Shown here in pieces: positions 9,233 to 18,022 of a DNA stretch of 30,248 nucleotides. Numbering within the stretch: the stretch's first letter is position 1; each line of letters starts with the position of its first letter. The notes under the pieces are model-generated. The model was not told the DNA's origin, did no database searches, and was given only the letters and a program-made list of their open reading frames with translations. The DNA comes from Profundicola sp964553105 (GTDB lineage Bacteria > Bacteroidota > Bacteroidia > Flavobacteriales > Weeksellaceae): NCBI GenBank assembly GCA_964553105.1, contig CAZKJO010000032.1, positions 1-30,248 on the forward strand. Reading direction: 5' to 3'. Position numbers and translations under genes: made by a program.

Positions 9233-10741
9233 TTAGTCTTTCTTTTTCTTGAAAATAAACTCCCATCCAAAGAAAACAGCTAATAGAATTCCACCAATCC
9301 ATAAATAACTTGTCTTGTTTGGATTGTCGTTATTAGGAATAGTAAACCAACGATCCCATTGCCATCCGCTCTTAGGTTCAAATCCAAAAGCTTGGTTTAA
9401 ATTAGCCCATAAAAAGATAGGTTTACCAATGATGTGATCTTCTGGAGTGAATCCAAAGAATCTTGAATCTAAAGAGTTATGGCGATTATCTCCAATCATA
9501 AAGTAGTAGTCTTGCTCAAAAGTATAGTCAGAAACTTCCTTTCCATCTAATTGTAAAACGCCATCTCTTAACTCAAGATTTTTACCTTCATATTTCTTAA
9601 TAACATCGATATATTTAACTAAATTCTCAATGTCTTTTACATTCACAGTCATTCCTTTAGCTGGAATAGTTAGTGGACCATAGTTGTCAACATTCCATTT
9701 TTCGCCTTTCGGGAAAATGTTCGGACTAGGCGCATCTGCCGGTTGAACAATCCACGTAGACTGAATTGCATTAGGAAGAGCTTTCAACTGATTAAACATA
9801 TCATCAGTTACACCAAAGAAGTCATATTGATATCCACCCTCAAATGCTGAAACACGATAGTCAGTTTCTACTAAGCCATAAGTATCCACTAGGAATTTTG
9901 GACTTAATTGAGTACTATATTGTATCGAAGCTGAATGCTGTAATAAGGCGTCTTTCTTTGGTTCGAATTTTTCGTTATTCACAAATAAAACTCCTTCGCG
10001 CATTTCGATTACATCTCCTGGTTCACCAACACATCGCTTAACGTAGTTGTCTTTGCGGTCGATAGGTTTATAAATTGAGTCTGTAGGGAAATTAAATACA
10101 ACAATATCATTTTTCTTAACCTTATCCCATCCTGGAATTCTTGTATAAGGTAGTTGTAGTTTTTCTACGAATAAATTTCTTGAGAATAAATCAGAAAAAG
10201 GAACAGAAACAGGCGTGTTTGGAAGTCTAGTACCGTAAACATTCTTACTTACAAATAGTGCATCACCAATCTTCATGGTGTTTTCCATAGACCCTGTTGG
10301 AATAATCATGGGTTGCACAAAGTAGGTGTGAACAATAGTAGCTAAAACTACCGCGAATAATAAAGCAGAAATAAGTGTTTCTTTTCTTTCTTCTGGACCC
10401 GTATAATCTGGTTTTTCAACGTAATTTAGATAATAGATATAGAATCCAAGGGTAACAATTACTAAAATTGCATCGCCGATTCCTCTCTTACCATAGCTTC
10501 GAATGAAATCTACCCACATCACCATTATCATAATAGGGGAGATGATAGGTAAGAATAGTAAAATCACCCACCATTTAGGTCTTTTCATGATGTCGAGCAT
10601 CACAACGGCATTATAAACTGGGATAGCAGCTTCCCATGCTTTTCTTCCTGCTTTTATGTATAGTTGCCAAGTTCCGGCAAAATGTATGACTTGAACGATT
10701 AAAAAGAAAATTAACCAATCAGACCAAGTACTTAACCACAT
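9233..10741 (-). CDS. lepB: Signal peptidase I
   Basis: This 502-residue enzyme removes signal peptides from exported proteins at the cytoplasmic membrane. An N-terminal membrane region (about 1-110) with WEAAIPVYN resembles the DUF5684-type extension. A further membrane anchor (about 122-141) comes next, then the catalytic Ser151 in PTGSMENTMKIGD and the general-base Lys235 in NYVKRCVGEPGD. A long insert separates this from the C-terminal GDNRHNSLDSRFFG box and GKPIFLWANL. A last hydrophobic helix ends in FKKKKD. The length is typical of the Bacteroidota form. It lies 42 bp after dapB in the parA operon. Confidence 0.95.
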   Translation of the reverse strand: MWLSTWSDWLIFFLIVQVIHFAGTWQLYIKAGRKAWEAAIPVYNAVVMLDIMKRPKWWVILLFLPIISPIMIMVMWVDFIRSYGKRGIGDAILVIVTLGFYIYYLNYVEKPDYTGPEERKETLISALLFAVVLATIVHTYFVQPMIIPTGSMENTMKIGDALFVSKNVYGTRLPNTPVSVPFSDLFSRNLFVEKLQLPYTRIPGWDKVKKNDIVVFNFPTDSIYKPIDRKDNYVKRCVGEPGDVIEMREGVLFVNNEKFEPKKDALLQHSASIQYSTQLSPKFLVDTYGLVETDYRVSAFEGGYQYDFFGVTDDMFNQLKALPNAIQSTWIVQPADAPSPNIFPKGEKWNVDNYGPLTIPAKGMTVNVKDIENLVKYIDVIKKYEGKNLELRDGVLQLDGKEVSDYTFEQDYYFMIGDNRHNSLDSRFFGFTPEDHIIGKPIFLWANLNQAFGFEPKSGWQWDRWFTIPNNDNPNKTSYLWIGGILLAVFFGWEFIFKKKKD

Positions 10742-10783
10742 ATATTCTAATTTTTTTTATTGGTAGTGAATTTTAGATGTTTG

Positions 10784-11491
10784 TTACATTCCCAAAACAT
10801 CCTTCATTGTAAAGACCCCTTTTTTATCATGAATAAACTCAGCGGCTTTCAAAGCACCTAAAGCAAATCCTTCTCTAGAAAAGGCGGTATGTTTTAATTC
10901 GATAGCATCGTGGTAAGACTCATACTTAATCACGTGTTTGCCAGGTACATCATCTATTCTAAATGCATGAATAGGAATAGATCTTTCTTTTCTTTCTCCG
11001 TTTAATTCCCAGAATTGATAATTGCTTTCTAGTATGATTTTCTCTGCTAAAGTTATGGCAGTTCCACTTGGTGCATCTAACTTTTGCGTGTGATGCGTTT
11101 CTTCTATAGAAACATCATATAATTTATGATCTTTCATCATTCGGGCTGTCTGTTGTGCAATGGCAAAGAACAAATTAACACCTAAGGAGAAATTAGAAGC
11201 GTATAAAAAACTTGAATTATAAAGATCAACTTTCTCTTGAATCTCCGGAAGTTTATCTGTCCAACCCGTGGTTCCACATACGGTTGGTATGTTACTTCTT
11301 AGGAGTACATTAATGTTTTTGTAAGCTGCTTCAGGTTTGGTAAATTCAATCGCTACATCAGGTCGAGTGTCGATTAACATAGAATGAGTTGGTTCCTCAT
11401 TTGTTTTTAAAACAATGCTATGTCCTGCTTTTTCAGCGAGACCTTCAATGGTTTTACCCATTTTTCCGTATCCAATCAGTGCAATTCTCAT
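10784..11491 (-). CDS. dapB: 4-hydroxy-tetrahydrodipicolinate reductase
   Basis: This 235-residue cytoplasmic enzyme reduces the dihydrodipicolinate precursor in the lysine/meso-diaminopimelate pathway, feeding peptidoglycan synthesis. The nucleotide-binding loop is IGYGKMG (6-12). VCGTTGW (71-77) is the conserved core. The signature EETHHTQKLDAPSGTA (130-145) holds the catalytic His133/134 and Lys137. The protein is shorter than the E. coli enzyme, as in other Bacteroidota. Its start lies 3 bp after the DUF5683 stop, so the two genes are in one transcript. Confidence 0.95.
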   Translation of the reverse strand: MRIALIGYGKMGKTIEGLAEKAGHSIVLKTNEEPTHSMLIDTRPDVAIEFTKPEAAYKNINVLLRSNIPTVCGTTGWTDKLPEIQEKVDLYNSSFLYASNFSLGVNLFFAIAQQTARMMKDHKLYDVSIEETHHTQKLDAPSGTAITLAEKIILESNYQFWELNGERKERSIPIHAFRIDDVPGKHVIKYESYHDAIELKHTAFSREGFALGALKAAEFIHDKKGVFTMKDVLGM

Positions 11492-11494
11492 AAT

Positions 11495-12052
11495 TTACTT
11501 AAGGTTTAATGTTATAGCCAAACCAAAATTAGTTTGACCTGTGCCCGGATCTATAAATGCGGTCGGATCAATGCTTAAATCACGATCACGTCTGATTTCA
11601 TATAAATGTGCATCAACGGTAGCGTCCAAGACATTTAGCGCATAAGCAACCACGGTCAGTGCAATGGCATAATCTCTATTTCTGCGCATATCATCTTGAA
11701 TAGCCCCCAATCGATCTTTATCAAAAATACCAACATAAGGATGTTCTTGACCTTCTAATTCAGCCAAAAACGCATCGCGATAATGATGGTATCTACTATT
11801 GTAATGTATTGTTACCCCAACGCCAGTACCAATCAATCCCCAAACTATAGGAGTTTTCCAGTACTTCTCGTTGTAAATCTGTCCCATTCCTGGTAAGACA
11901 GCAGAGTATAATGAAGCCCTTACCGGATTCTTAATAATTAATTCGTTGTTCTCAACTGCAACATCTCCAGTGATTTGAACTGAATCATTGGATACTTTTT
12001 GTGCTTGAAGCAACAAGCTGATAAAAAAGAATATTACAGTGAAGTATCTCAT
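11495..12052 (-). CDS. DUF5683 envelope protein
   Basis: A 185-residue protein with an N-terminal signal peptide (MRYFTVIFFFISLLLQAQ). It has the DUF5683 pattern: RASLYSAVLPGMGQIYNEKYW (about 45-65), a hydrophobic helix (about 68-82), then a charged stretch with DDMRRNRDY and a second hydrophobic segment (YALNVLDATVDAHL). Function is unknown; the family is typical of Bacteroidota and commonly sits between parB and dapB. Its ATG overlaps the parB stop by 4 bp, implying translational coupling. Confidence 0.88.
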   Translation of the reverse strand: MRYFTVIFFFISLLLQAQKVSNDSVQITGDVAVENNELIIKNPVRASLYSAVLPGMGQIYNEKYWKTPIVWGLIGTGVGVTIHYNSRYHHYRDAFLAELEGQEHPYVGIFDKDRLGAIQDDMRRNRDYAIALTVVAYALNVLDATVDAHLYEIRRDRDLSIDPTAFIDPGTGQTNFGLAITLNLK

Positions 12053-12927
12053 TTCAGTAAATCTTTAATTCTTTGAAAATCAGCATCAGAATTAAAGTTT
12101 AAAATTACTTTTCCTTTTCCGTTATTGCTTCTTACGATTTCGACTTTGGTGTCTAATCTATCGGTCCATTCTTTCTGAGATTTCTTAAATTCATTCGGTA
12201 GAACCGCTTTTTCTTTAGGTTTGCTTGGGTTTTTATGCGACTTGATTAATTGCTCGGTTTGTCTAACAGATAAGCTTTTACGAATAATTTGTTCGTAAAT
12301 CTCTAGTTGTTTGTCAATGTCGTCAACAGAAATTAAAGCTCTACCATGTCCCATAGAAATCATACCGTCTCTAATCCCCGTTTGAACAATAGGATCTAAT
12401 TTTAATAAACGCAAATAGTTGGTTACCGTACTTCTGTCTTTCCCAACTCGTTGACTCATTTCCTCTTGCGTTAAGTCAACTTCGTCAATAAGTCTTTGAT
12501 AGGTAAGAGCAATTTCAATAGCATCTAAGTCTTCACGTTGGATGTTTTCCACCAATGCCATTTCCAGCATTTCGCGATCATCGGCTAATCTTACAAAGGC
12601 TGGAATCCTCTCTAAACCATTTAGTTGTGAAGCTCTAAACCTTCTTTCACCAGAAATTAATTCGAAATTATCTCCAACTTTCCTAACGGTAATAGGTTGA
12701 ATTACACCCAATTCTCTAATGGAATCAGCTAGTTCTTGTAATGCTTTGGGATCAAAATGAGTTCTAGGCTGATTTGGATTTGGGATAATTCTCTCAATTG
12801 GAATTTCAATAATATTCCCAACCAATTCTTTAGCTCCTGTATCTTTTACAGAATTTGCTTTCTCACCACTTTCGCTTAACAAAGCGGATAATCCTCTACC
12901 TAATGCTCTTTTCTTCTCCTTTGCCAT
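12049..12927 (-). CDS. parB: ParB chromosome-partitioning protein
   Basis: A 292-residue CTP-dependent DNA clamp that loads at parS and works with ParA in chromosome segregation. A basic N-terminus (KKRALGRGLSALL, the ParA-contact region) leads to the N-terminal ParB domain, with NPNQPR (50-55), GERRFRAS (93-100, the CTP-binding box) and ENIQREDLDAIE (127-138). A helix-turn-helix for parS follows at about 153-175, then a C-terminal dimerisation domain from about 245. It abuts the parA stop and overlaps the DUF5683 gene by 4 bp. I did not spot a convincing parS site in the window. Confidence 0.96.
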   Translation of the reverse strand: MAKEKKRALGRGLSALLSESGEKANSVKDTGAKELVGNIIEIPIERIIPNPNQPRTHFDPKALQELADSIRELGVIQPITVRKVGDNFELISGERRFRASQLNGLERIPAFVRLADDREMLEMALVENIQREDLDAIEIALTYQRLIDEVDLTQEEMSQRVGKDRSTVTNYLRLLKLDPIVQTGIRDGMISMGHGRALISVDDIDKQLEIYEQIIRKSLSVRQTEQLIKSHKNPSKPKEKAVLPNEFKKSQKEWTDRLDTKVEIVRSNNGKGKVILNFNSDADFQRIKDLLK

Positions 12928-13700
12928 TATATCGAATCGTTATTGTTCTTCAAAAATTCGTGTGCTAAATGTAAGTAATTTTCAGCACCTTTACTATCTG
13001 CATCGTATTTAATGATGGATTCACCATAACTAGGTGACTCACTTAATCGTACATTTCGATTGATAATCGTTTCAAATACCATATTCGGGAAGTGTGTTTT
13101 AACTTCCTCCACCACCTGATTGCTCAATCTCAATCTCGAATCAAACATGGTCAATAACAATCCTTCGATATCCAATTTTGTGTTATGATGCTGCTGTACT
13201 CCTTTGATGGTATTCAATAATTTCCCTAATCCTTCTAATGCAAAATATTCACATTGGATGGGGATAATTACAGAATCCGCCGACGTTAATGCGTTCAGCG
13301 TAATCAAACCTAAAGATGGAGCGCAATCAATAAAGATATAATCATACTCATCTCTCACGGATTCTAATGCAAGTCTCAATAAGTGCTCGCGATTATCAAC
13401 ATCAACAAGCTCTATTTCGGCCGCCACTAAATCCACATGAGATGGAATAATATCCAAATTAGGCGAATCGGTTTTTAAAATAACATCTTTAGCAGGTAGC
13501 ACATGCTCTAATAGCTCATAGGTACCATGCTCCAACGTTTCAATATCAATCCCTAAACCAGAGGATGCATTGGCTTGTGGATCAGCATCAATCAACAATA
13601 CCTTCTTCTCCAGTATTCCTACTGCAGCAGATAAATTAATGGCTGTAGTTGTTTTACCAACACCTCCTTTTTGGTTTGCAATGGCAATAATTTTACCCAT
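12927..13700 (-). CDS. parA: ParA chromosome-partitioning ATPase
   Basis: A 257-residue ATPase of the Soj/ParA class that cooperates with ParB. The deviant Walker A motif KGGVGKTT is at residues 11-18, the LLIDADPQANASSGLG block is at 35-50, and a Walker B YIFIDCAPSLG follows. The ATG at 13700 gives the standard ParA N-terminus, MGKIIAIANQ. A TTG 16 codons further upstream would extend the frame, but that TTG falls at a promoter -33 position and the extension runs through the -7 element, so it is rejected. First gene of the parA-parB-DUF5683-dapB-lepB-wbqC-S8 operon. Confidence 0.96.
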   Translation of the reverse strand: MGKIIAIANQKGGVGKTTTAINLSAAVGILEKKVLLIDADPQANASSGLGIDIETLEHGTYELLEHVLPAKDVILKTDSPNLDIIPSHVDLVAAEIELVDVDNREHLLRLALESVRDEYDYIFIDCAPSLGLITLNALTSADSVIIPIQCEYFALEGLGKLLNTIKGVQQHHNTKLDIEGLLLTMFDSRLRLSNQVVEEVKTHFPNMVFETIINRNVRLSESPSYGESIIKYDADSKGAENYLHLAHEFLKNNNDSI

Positions 13701-13716
13701 AATATACAATGAATTA

Positions 13717-13748
13717 CAAAAATAAGACAATTTGCGCAGGTGGCTCAA
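13717..13748 (-). promoter_or_regulatory. Promoter of the parA operon
   Basis: Read on the minus strand, a Bacteroidota -7 element TATTTTTG (13717-13724) lies 16 bp before the parA ATG, with a TTG (13746-13748) 21 bp upstream of it as the -33 element. No other such pair was found before genes further down the operon. Confidence 0.65.
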
Positions 13749-13909
13749 CCCAAGTAGGACTACTTTTCAACATTTAAACTAAAGTTCTCCACGTTTTAGG
13801 CTTAGCCGATGAAATCAAGCTACTTATCTTATTTGTTAATGAAAGTTAAACTATTCAATTTAATAAAATATGAGCTAAGCTAAATCTGTAGTATTACTCA
13901 AATCTAAGA

Positions 13910-13939
13910 TTGTGATAAAGCTTCAAATTGATATCTTTG
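13910..13939 (+). promoter_or_regulatory. Promoter of the FecCD permease operon
   Basis: TTG (13910-13912), a 19-bp spacer, then TATCTTTG (13932-13939): an exact match to the Bacteroidota TTG-N19-TAnnTTTG promoter. The ATG follows 6 bp after the -7 element, so the transcript should have almost no leader. The 170 bp between this and the divergent parA promoter hold no gene; a small palindrome (AAGTAG-GA-CTACTT, 13752-13765) is the only other structure seen. Confidence 0.75.
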
Positions 13940-13945
13940 TTGACC

Positions 13946-14953
13946 ATGACGAATTGGTTGGCTCAAGATAAAAGATTTTTTTTACTAGTGTTGCTTATGC
14001 TGACAGTATTGGTGCTTTCGCTTGTACTCGGAAGTTCGTCTTACGCTTTGATGGATTATTTTAATTTATTTGAAAATGAACCACTTAAGAAAATTGTTTT
14101 TCAGCATCGTTTACCAAGAACCATCACTGCTTTATTAACTGGAATTGCCTTGCCATTGAGTGGATGGGTTTTACAGGAGTTTTTTAGAAACCCGTTGGCC
14201 GGACCATCTATTTTAGGAGTAACATCATCCGCAGGCCTTGGCGTTGCTATCGTTATTGTTTTGGGAAGCTCTCTTGGGTTGGGGAGTTTTATTTTTGAAC
14301 CTGGATTGTTGATTGTTGGAGCTCTGCTTGGAGCTTTACTTGCTATGTTACTTTTAATTTCAATTGCTAAACAATTATCGTCAACTAATGCCATGATTAT
14401 CGTAGGTTTTATGATTGCAACCATAGCAGGTGCTTTTATAGAAATACTTCAATACTTTTCAAGCGCTAAAGAATTGAAATCCTATGTTTTATGGGGGTTT
14501 GGTTCTTTAACGGGTTTAAGTATTAAGCATTTAATATATTATGCTGTATTTGTGTTGGTTGGGATGTTTTTTATTGTGAAAAATATTCCATCATTAATTA
14601 GGATGCAACTCGGCGAATTATATGCTCAAACCATGGGTGTAAATCTTAGATCTTTAAGAATTCAACTGATTATAGCATCGTCAATTTTGGCAGGTGTAGC
14701 TACAGCCTTAGTCGGGCCGATTGCTTTTATAGGGTTGGCTGTTCCACATATTTGTAGAATGTATCTTAAAACTTCAAATTTTTATCAATTGTTTGCCTAC
14801 AATATGGTAGTTGGCGTTATTTTAATGACAGGTTTTGGCTTGTTGGCTGAGTTATTTCCCGGAGGAGCTTTACCTATCAATGTAATTACGGCTTTATTCG
14901 GTGCTCCGATTGTGTTAAGTATTGTGTTTCTCAATAAAAACCAAATATCATGA
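13946..14953 (+). CDS. FecCD/BtuC-family ABC transporter permease
   Basis: A 335-residue, very hydrophobic protein with about nine or ten membrane helices. It has the FecCD hallmark LPLSGWVLQEFFRNPLAGPS followed by ILG (ending near residue 91) and the coupling-helix region GPIAFIGLAVPHICR (about 256-270). It would form the inner-membrane channel for an iron-chelate, haem or cobalamin-type substrate. The ATG at 13946 is preferred over an upstream in-frame TTG at 13928, which lies inside the promoter spacer. Its stop overlaps the ATPase start by 4 bp (ATGA). No substrate-binding protein gene is adjacent, so the substrate is unknown. Confidence 0.9.
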   Translation: MTNWLAQDKRFFLLVLLMLTVLVLSLVLGSSSYALMDYFNLFENEPLKKIVFQHRLPRTITALLTGIALPLSGWVLQEFFRNPLAGPSILGVTSSAGLGVAIVIVLGSSLGLGSFIFEPGLLIVGALLGALLAMLLLISIAKQLSSTNAMIIVGFMIATIAGAFIEILQYFSSAKELKSYVLWGFGSLTGLSIKHLIYYAVFVLVGMFFIVKNIPSLIRMQLGELYAQTMGVNLRSLRIQLIIASSILAGVATALVGPIAFIGLAVPHICRMYLKTSNFYQLFAYNMVVGVILMTGFGLLAELFPGGALPINVITALFGAPIVLSIVFLNKNQIS

Positions 14954-15651
14954 GTTTGTTGAGTATTGAGAAATTGTCGATTGGGTTTAAGGAAGCTTTA
15001 GTTGAAGATATAAATCTGGAGTTAGAGAAAGGGAAATTAATCTTCTTATTGGGCGAAAATGGAAGTGGGAAATCCACTTTTATGAAGACCTTATTTAAGA
15101 TAATTCCTCCTTTTGCTGGTCAAATTAAATATAGAGGAAAAGATATTCAAGAGATAAATGCGAAGTTATGGTCGCGAACCTTGTCGGCTGTATTTTCACG
15201 CATCGGGGTGGTTCCTATGATTTCAGTGAATGAATTAATAGAAATAGGCTCTTCTCAGCCTGATATGGACTTAAAATCTAATGTGATTCAATTGTTAGAA
15301 ATCGAAAATTTATTAGATAAGTATGCTAATGAAATAAGCGACGGCCAATTGCAAAAGGTAATGATAGCAAGGGCTTTATTGCAAAACACCGATTTTGTTT
15401 TTTTTGATGAACCCACCGCACATCTAGACTTTAAGTCAAAATCACATGTTTTTCAATTGTTGAGAAATCTTGTAGATTCAACAGAAAAGACATTTATTGT
15501 TATTACACACGAAATCTTATATGCCCTCGAAATGGCAGATGAAATTTGGTATATTAATAATGGTAAATTATATAAAGGAAGCTCTGAAGAAATTGATACT
15601 AAGTTTCAATTACGAGAACAAATTTTAAATTTAAAACAAAATGAAAGTTAA
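14950..15651 (+). CDS. ABC transporter ATP-binding protein (iron-chelate/B12 type)
   Basis: A 233-residue ATPase with Walker A GENGSGKST (35-43), an ABC signature ISDGQLQKVMIARAL (aligned to LSGGQ, with Asp for the first Gly), Walker B FVFFDEPTAHLD and the switch His in VITHE. It would power the FecCD-type permease, whose stop codon it overlaps by 4 bp. The next gene overlaps its 3' end by 11 bp, so all three are probably translated from one message. Confidence 0.92.
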   Translation: MSLLSIEKLSIGFKEALVEDINLELEKGKLIFLLGENGSGKSTFMKTLFKIIPPFAGQIKYRGKDIQEINAKLWSRTLSAVFSRIGVVPMISVNELIEIGSSQPDMDLKSNVIQLLEIENLLDKYANEISDGQLQKVMIARALLQNTDFVFFDEPTAHLDFKSKSHVFQLLRNLVDSTEKTFIVITHEILYALEMADEIWYINNGKLYKGSSEEIDTKFQLREQILNLKQNES

Positions 15652-16336
15652 AAATATAATCATCACAGGAGGAAGTAGAGGAATCGGAAGAGCCTTAGTA
15701 GAAAAATGCTTGAATGAGGGGCATAATGTTTTTGTTATTTCTAGGTCTGAAGATTTATTAAAAAAGATTGCTGACATTTCCAACGATGAACAATTTAGAT
15801 ATGCGCCTTTAGATTTGGCTACAATAGAAGATTATAGAGATATCCATGATTATATATATGATTGGGAGACGGTAGATGTATTATATAATAATGCTGGTCT
15901 TTTAATCAAAAAACCATTTCAGGAACTTACAGCTTCTGATTTTCTGGCGAGTTATAAGGTGAATTTTTTAGCGCCAACCATGTTGATTCAGAGTTTGTAT
16001 TCAAAATTTACAAAGGACTCCCATATTGTTAATATTACAACAATGGGCGCAGTGCAAGGATCGGTTAAATTTCCAGAACTTTCAGCCTATGGATCATCTA
16101 AAGCGACTCTGGTGACGTTATCTGAAGTTTTAGCACAAGAATTTGGCGAAGAAGGACCAAGTATTAATTGTGTAGCCTTGGGAGCTGTTCAGACAGAAAT
16201 GCTAGAAACTGCTTTCCCAGGGATTCAAGCGCCAGTGCAACCACATGAAATGGCCGAGTATTTATATGATTTTGGTTTAAAAGCCCATCAATTTATGAAC
16301 GGTAAAATTGTTCAATGTTCATCGACGACACCTTAA
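15641..16336 (+). CDS. Short-chain dehydrogenase/reductase (SDR)
   Basis: A 231-residue classical SDR. The cofactor loop is GGSRGIG (10-16), NNAG is at 83-86, and the catalytic pair is Tyr150 and Lys154 in YGSSK. The region that usually supplies the catalytic Ser reads NITTMGAVQGS, so Thr133/134 or Ser141 must serve if the enzyme is active. The substrate is unknown. It overlaps the ABC ATPase gene by 11 bp in another frame and is the last gene of that operon; nothing in the sequence explains the link to transport. Confidence 0.87.
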   Translation: MKVKNIIITGGSRGIGRALVEKCLNEGHNVFVISRSEDLLKKIADISNDEQFRYAPLDLATIEDYRDIHDYIYDWETVDVLYNNAGLLIKKPFQELTASDFLASYKVNFLAPTMLIQSLYSKFTKDSHIVNITTMGAVQGSVKFPELSAYGSSKATLVTLSEVLAQEFGEEGPSINCVALGAVQTEMLETAFPGIQAPVQPHEMAEYLYDFGLKAHQFMNGKIVQCSSTTP

Positions 16337-16396
16337 TCCAAATTTTAAACAAATTAAAGTAAAAGGTCTGATTTAATTATTTATTGATAAAATCAC

Positions 16397-16404
16397 TACT
16401 TTTG
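16397..16404 (+). promoter_or_regulatory. -7 promoter element of prfC
   Basis: TACTTTTG matches TAnnTTTG and lies 19 bp before the prfC ATG. No well-placed TTG was found for a -33 element, so this is a partial match. Confidence 0.5.
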
Positions 16405-16423
16405 CCGTCCCAAAATCTTACCC

Positions 16424-18016
16424 ATGTCAAAAACCTTACTTAAGGAGATAAATAAAAGAAAAACCTTTGGAATTATTGCGCATCCAGATGCTGGTAAAAC
16501 AACCCTGACTGAAAAGTTACTACTATTTGGTGGTGCGATTCAAGAAGCAGGAGCTGTTAAGTCCAACAAAGTTAAAAAATCTGCTACTTCCGACTTTATG
16601 GAGATCGAACGTCAACGTGGAATTTCCGTTGCAACTTCGGTTTTAGCCTTTGAATATAGAGGTAAGAAAATCAATATTTTAGATACGCCTGGTCACAAGG
16701 ATTTCGCGGAAGATACCTTTAGAACCTTAACAGCAGTGGACAGTGTAATTGTTGTAATTGACGTTGCCAAAGGGGTGGAGGAACAAACCGAGAAATTAGT
16801 GAAGGTTTGTAGAATGAGAAATATTCCAATGATTGTTTTCATCAACAAATTAGACCGCGAGGGTAAGGATGCGTTTGATTTATTAGATGAAGTTGAGCAA
16901 AAATTGGAGTTAAATGTAACACCACTTTCTTGGCCGATCGGAATGGGAGATAGGTTTAAAGGGATTTATAATATTTGGGAGAAGAATATTAAACTATTCT
17001 CTGGCGAAAACAAACAAAAGATTTCTGACGGTATCGAAATCGAAGACCTAGCGGATGAAAGTTTAACGGAACTTTTAGGTGAGGAAGATGCTGAAAATTT
17101 AAGAGAAGAAATTGAATTGGTGACAGGTGTTTATCCTGATTTTGATAATGATGAATACTTAAAAGGTGAATTACAACCTGTATTCTTCGGTTCTGCATTA
17201 AACAACTTTGGAGTACAAGAGTTATTAAATGCTTTTATTGATTTCGCACCGAATCCACTTCCAAAAGAAAGTGAAACCAGAATTGTAAGACCCGAAGAGG
17301 AAGCATTTACAGGATTTGTATTTAAGATTCACGCAAATATGGATCCTAATCACAGAAATAGATTAGCCTTTGTTAAGGTAGTTTCTGGAACTTTCGAAAG
17401 AAATAAACCTTATTTACACGTTCGATTAGGTAAATCAATGAAATTCAGTGCGCCGAACGCCTTTTTCGCCGATAAAAAAGAAATTGTTCAAGAGAGCTAT
17501 CCAGGTGATATTGTTGGTTTACATGATACCGGAAACTTTAGAATTGGAGATACCTTAACAGAAGGTGAGGATTTAAGTTTCAAAGGAATTCCAAGTTTCT
17601 CTCCAGAGCATTTTAGATACGTTAACAACTCAGATCCAATGAAAGCGAAGCAATTCGAGAAAGGAATTGATCAGTTGATGGACGAAGGTGTGGCACAGTT
17701 GTTTACGATGGAGTATAATAACCGTAAGATTATCGGAACAGTTGGAGCGCTTCAGTTTGAGGTGATTGAATACCGACTTGAGCATGAATATAGCGCCAAG
17801 GTTTCTTATGAAAATATTAATATTCACAAAGCTTGTTGGGTAGAAATTAAAGACGAGAAATCTCCTGAATATCAAGATTTCTTACGTGTTAAACAAAAAT
17901 ATCTAGCACGCGATAAGTACAATCAATTGGTGTTCTTGGCAGATTCTGCCTTTACCATACAAATGACTCAAGAAAAGTATCCTTCTGTGAAGCTACATTT
18001 CGTGAGTGAATTCTAA
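16424..18016 (+). CDS. prfC: Peptide chain release factor 3
   Basis: A 530-residue translational GTPase that recycles RF1/RF2 from the ribosome after termination. The G domain has AHPDAGKTTLTEKLL (19-33), the switch region MEIERQRGISV, DTPGHKDF and the NKLDRE specificity motif. Elongation-factor-like domains 2 and 3 follow, and the length is standard for RF3. It has its own -7 element, 88 bp after the SDR gene. It converges on upp with only 6 bp between the two stop codons and no obvious hairpin there. Confidence 0.97.
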   Translation: MSKTLLKEINKRKTFGIIAHPDAGKTTLTEKLLLFGGAIQEAGAVKSNKVKKSATSDFMEIERQRGISVATSVLAFEYRGKKINILDTPGHKDFAEDTFRTLTAVDSVIVVIDVAKGVEEQTEKLVKVCRMRNIPMIVFINKLDREGKDAFDLLDEVEQKLELNVTPLSWPIGMGDRFKGIYNIWEKNIKLFSGENKQKISDGIEIEDLADESLTELLGEEDAENLREEIELVTGVYPDFDNDEYLKGELQPVFFGSALNNFGVQELLNAFIDFAPNPLPKESETRIVRPEEEAFTGFVFKIHANMDPNHRNRLAFVKVVSGTFERNKPYLHVRLGKSMKFSAPNAFFADKKEIVQESYPGDIVGLHDTGNFRIGDTLTEGEDLSFKGIPSFSPEHFRYVNNSDPMKAKQFEKGIDQLMDEGVAQLFTMEYNNRKIIGTVGALQFEVIEYRLEHEYSAKVSYENINIHKACWVEIKDEKSPEYQDFLRVKQKYLARDKYNQLVFLADSAFTIQMTQEKYPSVKLHFVSEF

Positions 18017-18022
18017 GAAAAA

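Noticed and set aside
13749..13909. Fur box or cobalamin riboswitch upstream of the FecCD-type transporter
   Set aside because: I looked for both and found neither a Fur-like palindrome nor riboswitch-like conserved blocks; only a small AAGTAG-GA-CTACTT palindrome.
15641..16336. SDR with Thr in place of the usual catalytic Ser as an inactive enzyme
   Set aside because: The Tyr150/Lys154 pair is intact and Ser141 or a Thr could serve; the alignment is too uncertain to claim inactivity.
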